64,000 nucleotides of DNA. Source: CAVWQV01 sp963757115. Lineage in GTDB: Bacteria; Pseudomonadota; Alphaproteobacteria; Acetobacterales; Acetobacteraceae. The DNA lies in assembly GCA_963757115.1 (NCBI GenBank), contig CAVWQV010000001.1, positions 496,001-560,000 of the forward strand. Reading direction: 5' to 3'. A model generated the notes under the pieces. It was given only the letters and a program-made list of their open reading frames with translations, made no database searches and was not told the DNA's origin. The position numbers and the translations under genes were made by a program. This document shows, piece by piece, positions 1 to 8,524 of the stretch; within the stretch, counting starts at the first letter, position 1; each line of letters begins with the position of its first letter.

Positions 1-1
1 C

Positions 2-1186
2 AAGCTCCTGAAGCCGCAGCTCGAGATACAGTCGGGCGACTATGTCACCATCGAGACCTTGACCCACCAGGCGAGCGACGACGCCGAGCGCATGATCGCC
101 GGCGACCCGGGTGCCGAGAGCGTGTATCTGTGGACCAAGGACAAGAAGGGGGTGAACCGCCGCGGAGCCGGGTCGATGGACGCGCCGGTCGGGGCCGGCG
201 GCGGATTAGGGGTTCACATACTCACCGGGCCGGTTGCGATCACGGGGGCGGAGCTTGGCGATGTGCTCGAGGTCCGGATCCTCGACGTCAAGCCGCGCCC
301 GTCGGCTGACCCCAAATTCAAAGGTGCGGCGTTCGGCAGCAACGCCGCCGCCAACTGGGGATTTCAGTATAAGGACCTGCTGACCGGGGAACGGCCGCGC
401 GAGGTGGTGACGATCTACGAGATTGATGCCACCGGCGAGCGGAACTGGGCGCACGCACTTTACAACTTCCGCTGGCCCACCATCACCGATCCATCCGGCG
501 TCGTGCACAAAATCATCGACTACCCGGGGCTGCCAGTCGACCACAGCACGACCGAGCGGAACTGGGACGTGCTCAAAGGTATCCGCGTACCGATCCGGCC
601 GCATTTCGGCACCATGGGCCTCGCGCCAAAGGAAGCCGACTACGTCACGTCGATTCCGCCGAGCTACACCGGCGGCAACATCGACAATTGGCGCATCGGC
701 AGGGGTGCGACGATGTTCTACCCCGTGTCCGTCGGTGGCGCCTTGTTCTCGGTCGGCGATCCCCACGCGAGCCAGGGCGACTCCGAGCTATGCGGGACGG
801 CAATCGAGTGCTCGCTTACCGGCACGTTCCAGTTTGTCCTGCACAAGGCAACCGATCTTCCCGGCACCGCTCTCGAGGGGCTCGATTTCCCGATGATCGA
901 GACCAGGGACGACTGGGTGCTGCAAGGGTTCAGCTACGCGAACTACCTGCAGGAGCTGGGTCCGCAGGCCCAGGCCGAGATCTACGCGAAATCGTCGATC
1001 GATCTCGCGATGCGCGACGCGTTCCGCAAAACCCGGCAGTTCCTGATGCACGCCAAGGGGCTGACGGAGGACGAGGCGATCTCCCTGATGTCGGTGGCAG
1101 TGGATTTCGGCATCACGCAAGTGGTCGACGGAAACTGGGGAGTGCACGCTATCCTGAAGAAGGAGGTGTTCGCCGGACGCGCCTAG
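2..1186 (+). CDS. Acetamidase/formamidase family protein, 5' end cut by the window
   Basis: The frame is open from the first bases of the window, so the gene begins upstream and the TTG at 59 is not a real start. The product belongs to the FmdA/AmdA family, which hydrolyses short amides such as formamide or acetamide to the acid and ammonia. I recognise it from the conserved body: an early Thr-His-Gln segment, a Gly-Pro-rich middle (HFGTMGLAP), a DPHASQGDSELCGTAIE stretch and a C-terminal region with a conserved VDFGITQVVDG run. The C-terminus is complete and the stop is TAG. It faces lexA tail to tail across about 100 bases. The amide substrate cannot be told from sequence. Confidence 0.85.
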   Translation, partial: KLLKPQLEIQSGDYVTIETLTHQASDDAERMIAGDPGAESVYLWTKDKKGVNRRGAGSMDAPVGAGGGLGVHILTGPVAITGAELGDVLEVRILDVKPRPSADPKFKGAAFGSNAAANWGFQYKDLLTGERPREVVTIYEIDATGERNWAHALYNFRWPTITDPSGVVHKIIDYPGLPVDHSTTERNWDVLKGIRVPIRPHFGTMGLAPKEADYVTSIPPSYTGGNIDNWRIGRGATMFYPVSVGGALFSVGDPHASQGDSELCGTAIECSLTGTFQFVLHKATDLPGTALEGLDFPMIETRDDWVLQGFSYANYLQELGPQAQAEIYAKSSIDLAMRDAFRKTRQFLMHAKGLTEDEAISLMSVAVDFGITQVVDGNWGVHAILKKEVFAGRA

Positions 1187-1286
1187 TCACCAGGGCCCGT
1201 GATCGCCGGGCACGCCTGATGGCGGGCGGCCTCACGCCCGGCACGGCCCCGTTCGCCCGATGCTTCGCCGTTTGCGCGTGCGAGCC

Positions 1287-2018
1287 TCAATAGCGTCGCA
1301 ACAGCCCTACCAGCTTGCCCTGCACCTTCACCCGGTCGCCCGGGAAGATGCGCGTCTCATGGCGGGCGTTGGCCGGTTCGAGCGCGATCGAATTGCCGCG
1401 CCGGCGAAGCCGCTTCAGCGTGACCTCGTTCTCGTCCACGACGGCCACCACGATTTGCCCGTTCTCGGACGTTTCGCCCTTCCTGATGATCACCGTGTCG
1501 CCGTCGAGGATGCCAGCGTCGATCATCGAATCGCCCGACACCTCGAGCGCGTAGTGTTCGCCGTTGCCGAGCAACGCCATCGGCACGGCAATCTGCGCCC
1601 CGTCATCCCGCAGCGCCTCGATCGGCAATCCAGCCGCGATGCGGCCGTACAGCGGCAGCTCCACGGCGCCCGCATCGTTGGCCGCGCGGACACCCGGCAG
1701 GCGCCCGCTGAAGTCGCCCTGGATCACGTTGGGCGCGAAGCTCTGCGCTTCCACCGACGCGGGGCGAGACAGGTCCTCAGCTTCATGGGTGCGCGCCACC
1801 ATGTCGTCCGGCAGTCGGACCACCTCCAGGGCGCGTGCCCGATGATGCCGCCGGTGGAGGAACCCGCGCTCCTCAAGGGCTGATATCAATCGATGGATGC
1901 CGGATTTCGACTTGAGCTGCAGCGCTTCCTTCATTTCCTCAAAGCTTGGCGAGAAACCAGTGCGCTTGAGATGACGATCGATAAAAACCAGGAGCTCATA
2001 TTGTTTGCGCGTCAACAT
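1287..2018 (-). CDS. lexA: LexA, SOS response repressor
   Basis: LexA represses DNA-damage genes and cleaves itself when RecA is activated. The 243-residue product has an N-terminal winged helix-turn-helix (about residues 1-66, starting [10 protein letters not shown]) and a C-terminal S24 peptidase domain. The cleavage bond lies in GRIAAGLP (Ala129-Gly130), the nucleophile is Ser164 in SGDSM, and the general base is Lys202 in VTLKR. The frame stays open upstream to 2060, but the start at 2018 matches the conserved family N-terminus. A LexA box sits 71 bases upstream, so autoregulation is expected. moeA ends just upstream on the same strand, but the SOS box and promoter between them suggest an independent unit. 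Confidence 0.97.
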   Translation of the reverse strand: MLTRKQYELLVFIDRHLKRTGFSPSFEEMKEALQLKSKSGIHRLISALEERGFLHRRHHRARALEVVRLPDDMVARTHEAEDLSRPASVEAQSFAPNVIQGDFSGRLPGVRAANDAGAVELPLYGRIAAGLPIEALRDDGAQIAVPMALLGNGEHYALEVSGDSMIDAGILDGDTVIIRKGETSENGQIVVAVVDENEVTLKRLRRRGNSIALEPANARHETRIFPGDRVKVQGKLVGLLRRY

Positions 2019-2088
2019 GGTTGAAGTCCCGTGACGGTTGAGGGCTGCCCGCCGGTGCACCTAAGAACAAACCGGCAACCACAACCGC

Positions 2089-2103
2089 GTTCTAAATAGG
2101 TTC
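2089..2103 (-). promoter_or_regulatory. LexA (SOS) box upstream of lexA
   Basis: The plus strand reads gttctaaataggttc, a perfect GTTC-N7-GTTC direct repeat (GAAC-N7-GAAC on the lexA coding strand). This is the established alphaproteobacterial SOS operator and differs from the enterobacterial CTGT-N8-ACAG palindrome. It overlaps the inferred -10 element of lexA, a position suited to repression. Confidence 0.9.
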
Positions 2104-2119
2104 GCGTCGTCGCCGTCAA
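2091..2119 (-). promoter_or_regulatory. Probable sigma-70 type promoter of lexA
   Basis: On the minus strand TTGACG (2119-2114) is followed after 17 bases by TTTAGA (2096-2091). The -35 is near consensus and the -10 is moderate. The spacing and the overlap with the LexA box support it; no transcript evidence is available. Confidence 0.5.
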
Positions 2120-2139
2120 GCCTCGCGAACGGGTGATCG

Positions 2140-3345
2140 TCAAATTCTGAGAAATTGCAGGAGGATTGCTTCCACCGTGGCGCCTGCCTCGAGAGCCGGG
2201 GCGTGCGGCGGGCGAAGAATGATCGCGTCCGCCAGTGCGAGTCGCCGCAACATGGCAGAATCTTGCCGATCGAACGCGGTCACGATGGGGCGGCCATCGG
2301 TGCTGGGCGTCAGCGTCGCCCGAAGGTGATCGGCCCTGTGATCGTTGGCTCCGAGTGCGCCGCCAAGCACGGCGGAAACCGGTTGAGCCGGCCGTCCCAT
2401 GCCGCCGGCCAGCCGGTCGATGGCGGCAACTAGGAACACCACGGCACAAACCAGCGCGGAGACAGGGTTCCCCGGCAGGCCGACCACGGGCGTCGCCCCG
2501 AGGTGTCCATGCATCAAGGGCTTGCCGGGCCGCATGGCGATCTTCCAGAAATCCACTTCAAGCCCGCGCTTCTTGAGGCCGTCCACCACGAGATCATGGT
2601 CGCCCACACTGGCGCCTCCCGTGGTGACGAGCATGTCCGCACCATCGGCCGCATCCGCGGCCGCGGCGATCGCCTCGGAGCTGTCCCGGGCGATGGGCAG
2701 CACCATCGGCTCGCCGCCTGCTGCGCGAACAAAGGCGGCCAGGGCGTGGGAGTTCGAGCTGACGATGCCGCCGAGCGGAATTGGCTCGCCGGGGAGAGCG
2801 ATCTCGTCGCCGGTCGCGAGTATGGCGATGCGCGGGCGGCGATGCACGGCGAGCCATGGATGGTTGGCCGCCGCTGCCAGGCCAATGTCTCTTGCGGTGA
2901 GACGCCGCCCTTGCGGGATCACCGCGTCGCCTGCCGTGAAATCCTGCCCTTTGCGCCGGATATGCCGGCCCCCCAGCACCGCCTCGTTCACGGTGATCAG
3001 CGAGCCGTCGGCGGTCGCATCCTCCTGCAGAAGGATGGCGTCGGCGCCCTCCGGCACCAAGCTGCCGGTGTACAACCGGACCGCCTCCCCAGAACCGACC
3101 GCCCCAGCGAACGGATGACCCGCGGGGGCGCTTCCGATCACGCACAGGCGCGCCCCGAGCGTGCCGTCGCTGGCTCGGAGCGCGTAGCCGTCCATCGCCG
3201 AGACGTCGGCCGGCGGCTGGGTGAGCCGGGCCAGCACGGGTTGCGCCGTCACCCGATCCCAGGCGTCCGCGAGCGCCACCACCTCGACCGGCGTCGGCCG
3301 GAGCTTGGCGACGATCCGCGCCCGCGCTTCTTCCACGCTGATCAT
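2140..3345 (-). CDS. moeA: MoeA, molybdopterin molybdenumtransferase
   Basis: MoeA inserts molybdate into adenylylated molybdopterin, the last common step of molybdenum cofactor synthesis in the cytoplasm. The 401-residue product has normal family length. The MoCF motif TTGGASVGDHD is at about 241-251, followed by MRPGKP near 271 and GLPGNPVS near 289. It begins 24 bases after the moaC part of the preceding reading frame, so the two cofactor genes sit at the end of the trp transcription unit. Two molybdopterin hydroxylases elsewhere in the window are possible users of the cofactor. Confidence 0.95.
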   Translation of the reverse strand: MISVEEARARIVAKLRPTPVEVVALADAWDRVTAQPVLARLTQPPADVSAMDGYALRASDGTLGARLCVIGSAPAGHPFAGAVGSGEAVRLYTGSLVPEGADAILLQEDATADGSLITVNEAVLGGRHIRRKGQDFTAGDAVIPQGRRLTARDIGLAAAANHPWLAVHRRPRIAILATGDEIALPGEPIPLGGIVSSNSHALAAFVRAAGGEPMVLPIARDSSEAIAAAADAADGADMLVTTGGASVGDHDLVVDGLKKRGLEVDFWKIAMRPGKPLMHGHLGATPVVGLPGNPVSALVCAVVFLVAAIDRLAGGMGRPAQPVSAVLGGALGANDHRADHLRATLTPSTDGRPIVTAFDRQDSAMLRRLALADAIILRPPHAPALEAGATVEAILLQFLRI

Positions 3346-3369
3346 CGCCGACCCCCGAAACCGTGCGGG

Positions 3370-4719
3370 CTAGTCCTGCGCGAAGGCGCCCGACTTGCCG
3401 CCGTCCTTGTGCACTACGCGCAGAGCCTCGACCCGCATTCCCCGGTCCACCGCCTTGCACATGTCATAGACGGTGAGGGCCGCCACGCTCGCCGCGGTCA
3501 GCGCCTCCATCTCGACTCCGGTTCGTCCCGTCGTGCGCACCGTCGCGGTGATTTCGACGGCGCTTGCGGCGCGGTCGGGTTCAAGATCGACAGTGACCGA
3601 GGAGATCGGCAGCGGATGACACAGCGGGATCAGCTCGGCCGTGCGCTTGGCAGCCATGATGCCCGCCAAACGGGCGACCCCGAGCACATCGCCCTTTTTC
3701 GCGTCGCCCTGCTCGATCAGTCGAAGCGTTTCGGGTCGCATGACCACGCGGCCGCGCGCCGTCGCCGTCCGGTCCGTCACGGGCTTGTCCGTGACGTCGA
3801 CCATCGCGGCGCTGCCGCTGGCGTCAAAGTGGGTGAGGGTGCCCGTCAACGCAGCGCGTCCGGCGCATCGGAGCCGTCCGAGCAGCGCCCGCGTCGCTCC
3901 CTCAACGTCCGGCTGACGCATCAGATGCTCGCCCACCAGGAAGCAGTTCACGCAGACCTTCGACAATCGGCGAAGGTCGGCGTAACTCCGGATGCCGCTT
4001 TCCGCCACCAGGAACCGCTCCGGGGGCACCTCCGGGGCGAGTTGCTCCGTGGTCGCGATGTCAGTCTGCAAGGTCTTGAGATTTCTGTTATTGATGCCGA
4101 TTAGCGGCGTTTGCAATCCAAGCGAACGGTCGAGCTCGGCTCGGTCGTGCACCTCGGCCAGCACGTCCATGTCGAGCGCTCGGGCGAGGGCCTCAAGATC
4201 GCGCGCCTGGTCGTCGCTAAGCGCCGCCATGATGAGGAGGATGCAGTCCGCCCCCATGGCTCGGCTCTCGTACACCTGCCAGGGCTCCAGAATGAAGTCC
4301 TTGCGCAGCACGGGGAGGTCGACGGCGGCGCGAGCGGCCTTGAAGTGGTCGACGCTGCCGCCGAAGAACGGCTCGTCGGTCAGCACGGACAAGCAAGTCG
4401 CCCCGCCGTCACGATACGCCCGTGCCAGGGCGGCCGGGTCAAAATCGGACCGGATAAGGCCGCCGGAGGGCGACGCCTTCTTGATCTCGGCCACTAAGCC
4501 GAAGCTGCCGCGCGCGGTTGCCTCCATCAGACACCGTCCGAAGCCGCGGGTCGGCGGCTTGCCCGCAATCCTGCTGCGCAGCGCGTCGATGCTGGTCAGC
4601 GCCTTGCGTCGCTGCACCTCCGCCCTGGTTTCGGCGCAGATGTGCTCGAGCACATCCGGCACGACATGGTCCGGCGCGACATGATCGGTTGGCTGGGTAG
4701 ATAGGGGCACCTGGTCCAT
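3370..4719 (-). CDS. trpC-moaC: Indole-3-glycerol phosphate synthase (TrpC) read in frame into cyclic pyranopterin monophosphate synthase (MoaC)
   Basis: As written, one 449-residue frame carries two complete enzymes. The first about 280 residues are TrpC, which closes the indole ring in tryptophan synthesis; the barrel motifs [25 protein letters not shown] and VAESGI are present. The last about 155 residues are MoaC, which makes cyclic pyranopterin monophosphate; they begin at LTHFDASG and include [10 protein letters not shown] and the GVEMEAL and YDMCKAVD motifs. The start at 4719 has GGGAG five bases upstream; ATG 4734 is an alternative. The fusion may be artificial. Deleting the base at 3879 lets TrpC end ...DAPDALR with a TGA at 3848-3846 that overlaps a TTG moaC start at 3849. 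Separate genes would then be trpC 3846-4719 and moaC 3370-3849. Confidence 0.85.
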   Translation of the reverse strand: MDQVPLSTQPTDHVAPDHVVPDVLEHICAETRAEVQRRKALTSIDALRSRIAGKPPTRGFGRCLMEATARGSFGLVAEIKKASPSGGLIRSDFDPAALARAYRDGGATCLSVLTDEPFFGGSVDHFKAARAAVDLPVLRKDFILEPWQVYESRAMGADCILLIMAALSDDQARDLEALARALDMDVLAEVHDRAELDRSLGLQTPLIGINNRNLKTLQTDIATTEQLAPEVPPERFLVAESGIRSYADLRRLSKVCVNCFLVGEHLMRQPDVEGATRALLGRLRCAGRAALTGTLTHFDASGSAAMVDVTDKPVTDRTATARGRVVMRPETLRLIEQGDAKKGDVLGVARLAGIMAAKRTAELIPLCHPLPISSVTVDLEPDRAASAVEITATVRTTGRTGVEMEALTAASVAALTVYDMCKAVDRGMRVEALRVVHKDGGKSGAFAQD

Positions 4720-4744
4720 CTGGTCTCCCTGCATCAGGCGCGGT

Positions 4745-5776
4745 TCACTCGCCCGAGAGCGGGTCCGCGCATGTCTCGCGCCGCAACGCCTCAAGCGCCG
4801 ACAGCGCGGCACCGCCGTCGAGCGCCGCTGTCGACTGGCGTACGCCGTCGCGGAGGTCGCCCGCCCGCCCGGCCACAATCAACGCGGCCGCGGCGTTTAG
4901 CAGGACGGTTTCCCGGTATTCGCCCTCGGCTCCTCGCAACAACGCCATCAGTGCGGTCGCGTTCACGACCGGGTCGCCGCCCCGGATGGCAGAGACCGGC
5001 GCACGCCGGAGCCCAGCATCCTCCGGGCTTACGACGAACGCCTCCACCTCGCCCTCGCGCAACGCGACCACCTGGTTCTCCCCCGCCAGGGTGAGCTCGT
5101 CTAGTCCGGCGCCGTGCACGAGCCAAGCATGGGTGGTGCCGAGCCGCCCCAAGGCCTCCGCCATCGGCCGCGCCCAGCCTGGGTCGAATACACCCGTTAG
5201 CTGACGCCGGACGTCGGCCGGGTTGGCCAACGGGCCGAGCAGGTTGAAAATCGTGCGGGTGCCGAGCTCCACGCGCGGCCCGGCTGCGTGGCGTAGCGCC
5301 GCGTGATGGCGGGGTGCAAACAGGAATACGCAATTCGCTGCCGCTAGAATGGCCGGCAGGCGTTCCAGCGAAACGTCCACGTTGACGCCAAGTGCTGCCA
5401 GCACGTCGGCGCCGCCTGTGCGCGAACTGAGCGCGCGGTTGCCGTGCTTGGCGACCGGCACGCCGCAGCCCGCAAGAACAAAGGTAACGGCGGTGGATAC
5501 ATTGAGCGTGCCGGCGCCGTCGCCGCCGGTGCCGCACACATCCATCGCGTCGGGCGGCGCCTCCACCCGCGTCATCCGCGACCGCAGCGCGCGCACCGCA
5601 CCGGTGAGCTCGGCCACGGTTTCTCCGCGCACGCGCATCGCCATCAGCATGCCGGCGATCTGCGCCGGCGTCGCCTCGCCCTGCATGATCACGCCGAACG
5701 CTTCCTCGGCGGTGTCTTCGGATAGGGTTTGGCCTCGTGCGAGCGCGTCAAGCACCGGCTTGAGGCTGGTGGCCAC
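4745..5776 (-). CDS. trpD: TrpD, anthranilate phosphoribosyltransferase
   Basis: TrpD transfers the phosphoribosyl group of PRPP to anthranilate in the second step of tryptophan synthesis. The 343-residue product has the PRPP-binding GTGGDG loop (82-87), the KHGNR motif (110-114) and the NLLGPLANP segment typical of this phosphoribosyltransferase fold. It starts 10 bases after trpG and ends 25 bases before trpC, which implies co-translation within the trp unit. Confidence 0.97.
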   Translation of the reverse strand: MATSLKPVLDALARGQTLSEDTAEEAFGVIMQGEATPAQIAGMLMAMRVRGETVAELTGAVRALRSRMTRVEAPPDAMDVCGTGGDGAGTLNVSTAVTFVLAGCGVPVAKHGNRALSSRTGGADVLAALGVNVDVSLERLPAILAAANCVFLFAPRHHAALRHAAGPRVELGTRTIFNLLGPLANPADVRRQLTGVFDPGWARPMAEALGRLGTTHAWLVHGAGLDELTLAGENQVVALREGEVEAFVVSPEDAGLRRAPVSAIRGGDPVVNATALMALLRGAEGEYRETVLLNAAAALIVAGRAGDLRDGVRQSTAALDGGAALSALEALRRETCADPLSGE

Positions 5777-5786
5777 GCGCTCGCCG

Positions 5787-6383
5787 TTAGGCGGCGCGCG
5801 CCGGGCGGTCGGCGCCCCGCGCGATCGCGAGGAAGTTCGCGAGGAGGTCGTGGCCGTGCTGGCTCGCGATGCTTTCCGGATGGAATTGCACGCCGAACAC
5901 GGGCAGCGTGCGGTGGCGCAGGCCCATTACCAGCCCGTCGTCGGTCCACGCGGTCGCGACCAGCGTCTCCGGCATGGTCGCGCGGTCCACCACCAGGCTG
6001 TGATACCGTGTTGCCTGAAACGGCGAGGGGAGGCCCGCGAACACGTCGCTGTTGGCGTGCGAGATGGCGCTCAGCTTGCCGTGCATCGGCACGGGCGCGC
6101 GCACCACCGCTCCGCCGAATGCCTGCCCGATCGCCTGATGTCCCAGGCAGACGCCGAGGATCGGCACGCTTGGGGCCGCAGCGGCCACAAGGTCGAGGCA
6201 GATGCCGGCCTCGTTCGGCGTGCATGGACCGGGCGAGAGCACGATCGCCTCCGGGCGGGTCGCGAGCGCTTCGGCGGCGGTCAGCGCGTCGTTGCGGCGA
6301 ACATCACACGTCGCGCCAAGATCGCCCAGGAAGTGGACCAGATTGAAAGTGAAGCTATCGTAGTTGTCGATCAGCAGAATCAT
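5787..6383 (-). CDS. trpG: TrpG, anthranilate synthase glutaminase subunit
   Basis: This class I glutamine amidotransferase supplies ammonia to TrpE. The catalytic triad is visible: Cys79 in GVCLGHQ, and His168 and Glu170 in QFHPES. The N-terminus [11 protein letters not shown] is the family pattern, so I choose ATG 6383 with AGGA seven bases upstream; the frame extends to a GTG at 6407. It lies 31 bases after the glycosyltransferase gene and 10 before trpD. The same subunit can also serve folate synthesis (PabA) in some bacteria, but the context favours tryptophan. Confidence 0.95.
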   Translation of the reverse strand: MILLIDNYDSFTFNLVHFLGDLGATCDVRRNDALTAAEALATRPEAIVLSPGPCTPNEAGICLDLVAAAAPSVPILGVCLGHQAIGQAFGGAVVRAPVPMHGKLSAISHANSDVFAGLPSPFQATRYHSLVVDRATMPETLVATAWTDDGLVMGLRHRTLPVFGVQFHPESIASQHGHDLLANFLAIARGADRPARAA

Positions 6384-6414
6384 TGCCGCATCCTGCGGCG
6401 CGGTCACGCCAGGG

Positions 6415-7428
6415 TCAACGAGCCCGCCCTACCTCTTCCAGCACCGGAGGGATCGGACGCACATCCTGTCGCTCGGCAACATTCACGGGGTCTAACTGCC
6501 CCACTCCGGGGATCGCCAGATAGGTGAGGCGTTTGAACTCCTTCCGCCCTCGCGCCACCGAATCGAGAATGAGCCCGCAAGCCAGGGAAAGAAACGACAG
6601 CAGCACGAGACCCATAGCCAGCACCGCCGTCGGCAGGCGCGGCACCAGCCCCGTCCGCAGAAACTCCAGCACCACCGGGACGCCGAGCGCGACGCCGAGC
6701 AGGACGAGGCCTAGGCCGCAGAGCGAAAAGAACTGCAGCGGCCGTTCCTCCTTCACCAGGATGAGGATGGTGCGCAGAATGCGCAGGCCGTCGGAGTAGG
6801 TCCGAAGCTTGGAGGCCGAGCCGGGCGGCCGAAGGCGGTAGGCGATGGGGAGCTCGCCCACCGGCATCCTGAGTTCGAGCGCGTGGACGGTGAACTCGGT
6901 TTCCGTCTCGAATCCGGCGGCGAGCGCCGGGAAAGATTTGACGAACCGGCGGCTGAAGGCCCGGTATCCCGAAAGCATGTCGCTGATTCGCGCGCCGAAC
7001 ACACTTCGCACGACGCCGGTCAGGATGGCGTTGCCCATGCGATGGCCTCGCCGGTAAGCCTCCGGCAGGTCGGTCACGCGGGTGCCCGTCACCATGTCGA
7101 GGTGCTCGCGCAGGAGGAGTTGGATCATCCGGGGCGCGGCCGAGGCGTCGTAGGTGTCGTCTCCGTCCACCAGCAGGTAGATGTCGGCTTCAACGTCGGC
7201 GAACATCCGCCGTACCACGTGCCCTTTCCCCTGCAACGGCTCGTGCCGCACCCGCGCTCCGGCAGTCCGCGCCGCGGTCGCTGTCTCGTCGGTGGAATTG
7301 TTGTCGTACACGTAAATTGTGGCGCCGGGCAGATGGGTCGCGAAGTCGCGCACGACCGTCGGGATCGCCACCGCCTCGTTGTGGCATGGGATCAGCACGG
7401 CGATGCGGAGCGCGGAGCAGTCGTTCAT
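6415..7428 (-). CDS. Family 2 glycosyltransferase, DPM/polyprenyl-phosphate type, with C-terminal membrane segments
   Basis: The 337-residue product has a GT-A domain with YDNNSTD (41-47) and a metal-binding DGDD (88-91). Two hydrophobic helices follow at about 233-254 and 267-288. This architecture is seen in polyprenyl-phosphate sugar transferases that charge an undecaprenyl carrier at the inner membrane. The sugar and acceptor cannot be read from sequence. Its ATG overlaps the stop of the TonB-like gene by four bases (ATGA), so the two are translationally coupled. Its place between trpE and trpG is unrelated to tryptophan and is discussed as a finding. The reading frame is open to 7548, but [14 protein letters not shown] is the sensible start. 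Confidence 0.85.
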   Translation of the reverse strand: MNDCSALRIAVLIPCHNEAVAIPTVVRDFATHLPGATIYVYDNNSTDETATAARTAGARVRHEPLQGKGHVVRRMFADVEADIYLLVDGDDTYDASAAPRMIQLLLREHLDMVTGTRVTDLPEAYRRGHRMGNAILTGVVRSVFGARISDMLSGYRAFSRRFVKSFPALAAGFETETEFTVHALELRMPVGELPIAYRLRPPGSASKLRTYSDGLRILRTILILVKEERPLQFFSLCGLGLVLLGVALGVPVVLEFLRTGLVPRLPTAVLAMGLVLLSFLSLACGLILDSVARGRKEFKRLTYLAIPGVGQLDPVNVAERQDVRPIPPVLEEVGRAR

Positions 7429-8465
7429 CGCCGGACCAGGATATAGTGCATGGTGAAATGAAATGTCAGTTGCTGGGTGCCCGCCCCATCCGGGAACGGG
7501 GGAAGATGGGCGCCCCGGAACAATGCTTGCAGCGCGAGATCGAGCCATTGCGAGCCGGAGCGCGCGTCGAGATCGACCGCGAGAACTGTGCCATCCCGTC
7601 GTACCGTGACGTCGACCTCCGGACTACCGTCCTCCCCGTTAAGGATTGCTTGCTGCGGATAGTATTTGTGTGCCTCGACCCAGGCGCTGAGCTCGTTGGC
7701 CCAATCGGCGCCGAGCCGCTCGGCCCCGCGGATCTGCGGCGCTTCCCGTGATGGCCCTTGGACCGGCGGCCCGAACCCGCCCGTTTGCGGCGGCGGCGGG
7801 CGGCCGAGCGCCCACTGGCGGAAGGTCGGGGTGAATTCGTTCCGAGGCTGCGGGCGAGGGCGCTGCGGCGCCGGCCGGGGCGAAGGCGGCGGCAGGGGCT
7901 CGGGCACCTCCAGGGAGGGCGGTTCGACGGGCGGGCGTGGCAGATGGAGCTCGACCCGTGGCGGCACCTTCGGCGGTGGCGGCGGCGGGGGCGGTTCGGG
8001 CTGCGGCTCGAGCGACGGCGGGGGCGCTTGCGGCTGCAACAGCGCCTCCGACTGCCTCGCCGGCTCAGGTGCTGACGGTGGGGGCTGCTCCGGTGCCGCC
8101 TGGGCCTGCGGCGGTGGCGGCTGTGTCTGGAGTGGAGGCGATGCTTCGGCCTGCGGGGCCTCCTCGGGCGGCGGTGTCGTCACTTGCGGGGTCGGCGCCG
8201 GCGACGCCTCTGGGGGTGGGCTGCTCGTGGCCGGAGGGGCATCCGGAGCGGGGGGCTGCTCCGGAGTAGGCGCGGGCGCAGGCTTGGCGTTGTCGCTCCG
8301 GTTGGGAGTGGGGTTAGGCTGGCTCGGCGCTTCGGGTGCCCCACCCTGGAAGATCACGGCGACCGCCGGAGGCGGGAGCGGCTCTTCGAGCGGCTTTTGA
8401 CGCGGCAGGGTTATGAGAAGCGCAAGCAGGACAAGGGCGTGTAGCGCCGCCGAGGCGGCCAGCAT
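7425..8465 (-). CDS. TonB-family energy transducer-like protein with a long proline-rich linker
   Basis: The product has one N-terminal hydrophobic helix (MLAASAALHALVLLALL) and about 200 residues dominated by Pro, Ala, Gln and Glu, which would span the periplasm. A C-terminal domain of about 90 residues (VDVTVRRDGTVLAVDL and a following PPFP segment) resembles the TonB C-terminal fold. TonB proteins pass proton-motive energy to outer membrane receptors. No ExbB, ExbD or receptor gene is nearby. The start is uncertain: ATG 8465 lacks a clear ribosome site and leaves no basic residues before the helix. An upstream CTG overlapping the trpE stop (8528) would add an Arg-rich N-terminus typical of TonB. 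Confidence 0.7.
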   Translation of the reverse strand: MLAASAALHALVLLALLITLPRQKPLEEPLPPPAVAVIFQGGAPEAPSQPNPTPNRSDNAKPAPAPTPEQPPAPDAPPATSSPPPEASPAPTPQVTTPPPEEAPQAEASPPLQTQPPPPQAQAAPEQPPPSAPEPARQSEALLQPQAPPPSLEPQPEPPPPPPPPKVPPRVELHLPRPPVEPPSLEVPEPLPPPSPRPAPQRPRPQPRNEFTPTFRQWALGRPPPPQTGGFGPPVQGPSREAPQIRGAERLGADWANELSAWVEAHKYYPQQAILNGEDGSPEVDVTVRRDGTVLAVDLDARSGSQWLDLALQALFRGAHLPPFPDGAGTQQLTFHFTMHYILVRR

Positions 8466-8524
8466 ACGGCCGAGCCGACGGCGCCGGGGCCGCGTTCCCG
8501 CTAGCCGAAGCCGCCGGGAAATGC

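Noticed and set aside
1205..1242. Inverted repeat gccgggc/gcccggc between the acetamidase gene and lexA as a terminator
   Set aside because: The stem is seven bases with a loop of more than 20 and no T-run follows.
2503..4104. 533-codon open frame on the plus strand across moeA and trpC-moaC
   Set aside because: It is antisense to two well-conserved enzymes, is rich in Arg, His, Gly and Asp as expected of GC-rich shadow frames, and has no family likeness.
7666..8400. Gly-rich 244-codon plus-strand frame and apparent low-complexity repeat
   Set aside because: It is the antisense of the proline-rich TonB linker; the repetition reflects Pro/Ala/Gln codons.
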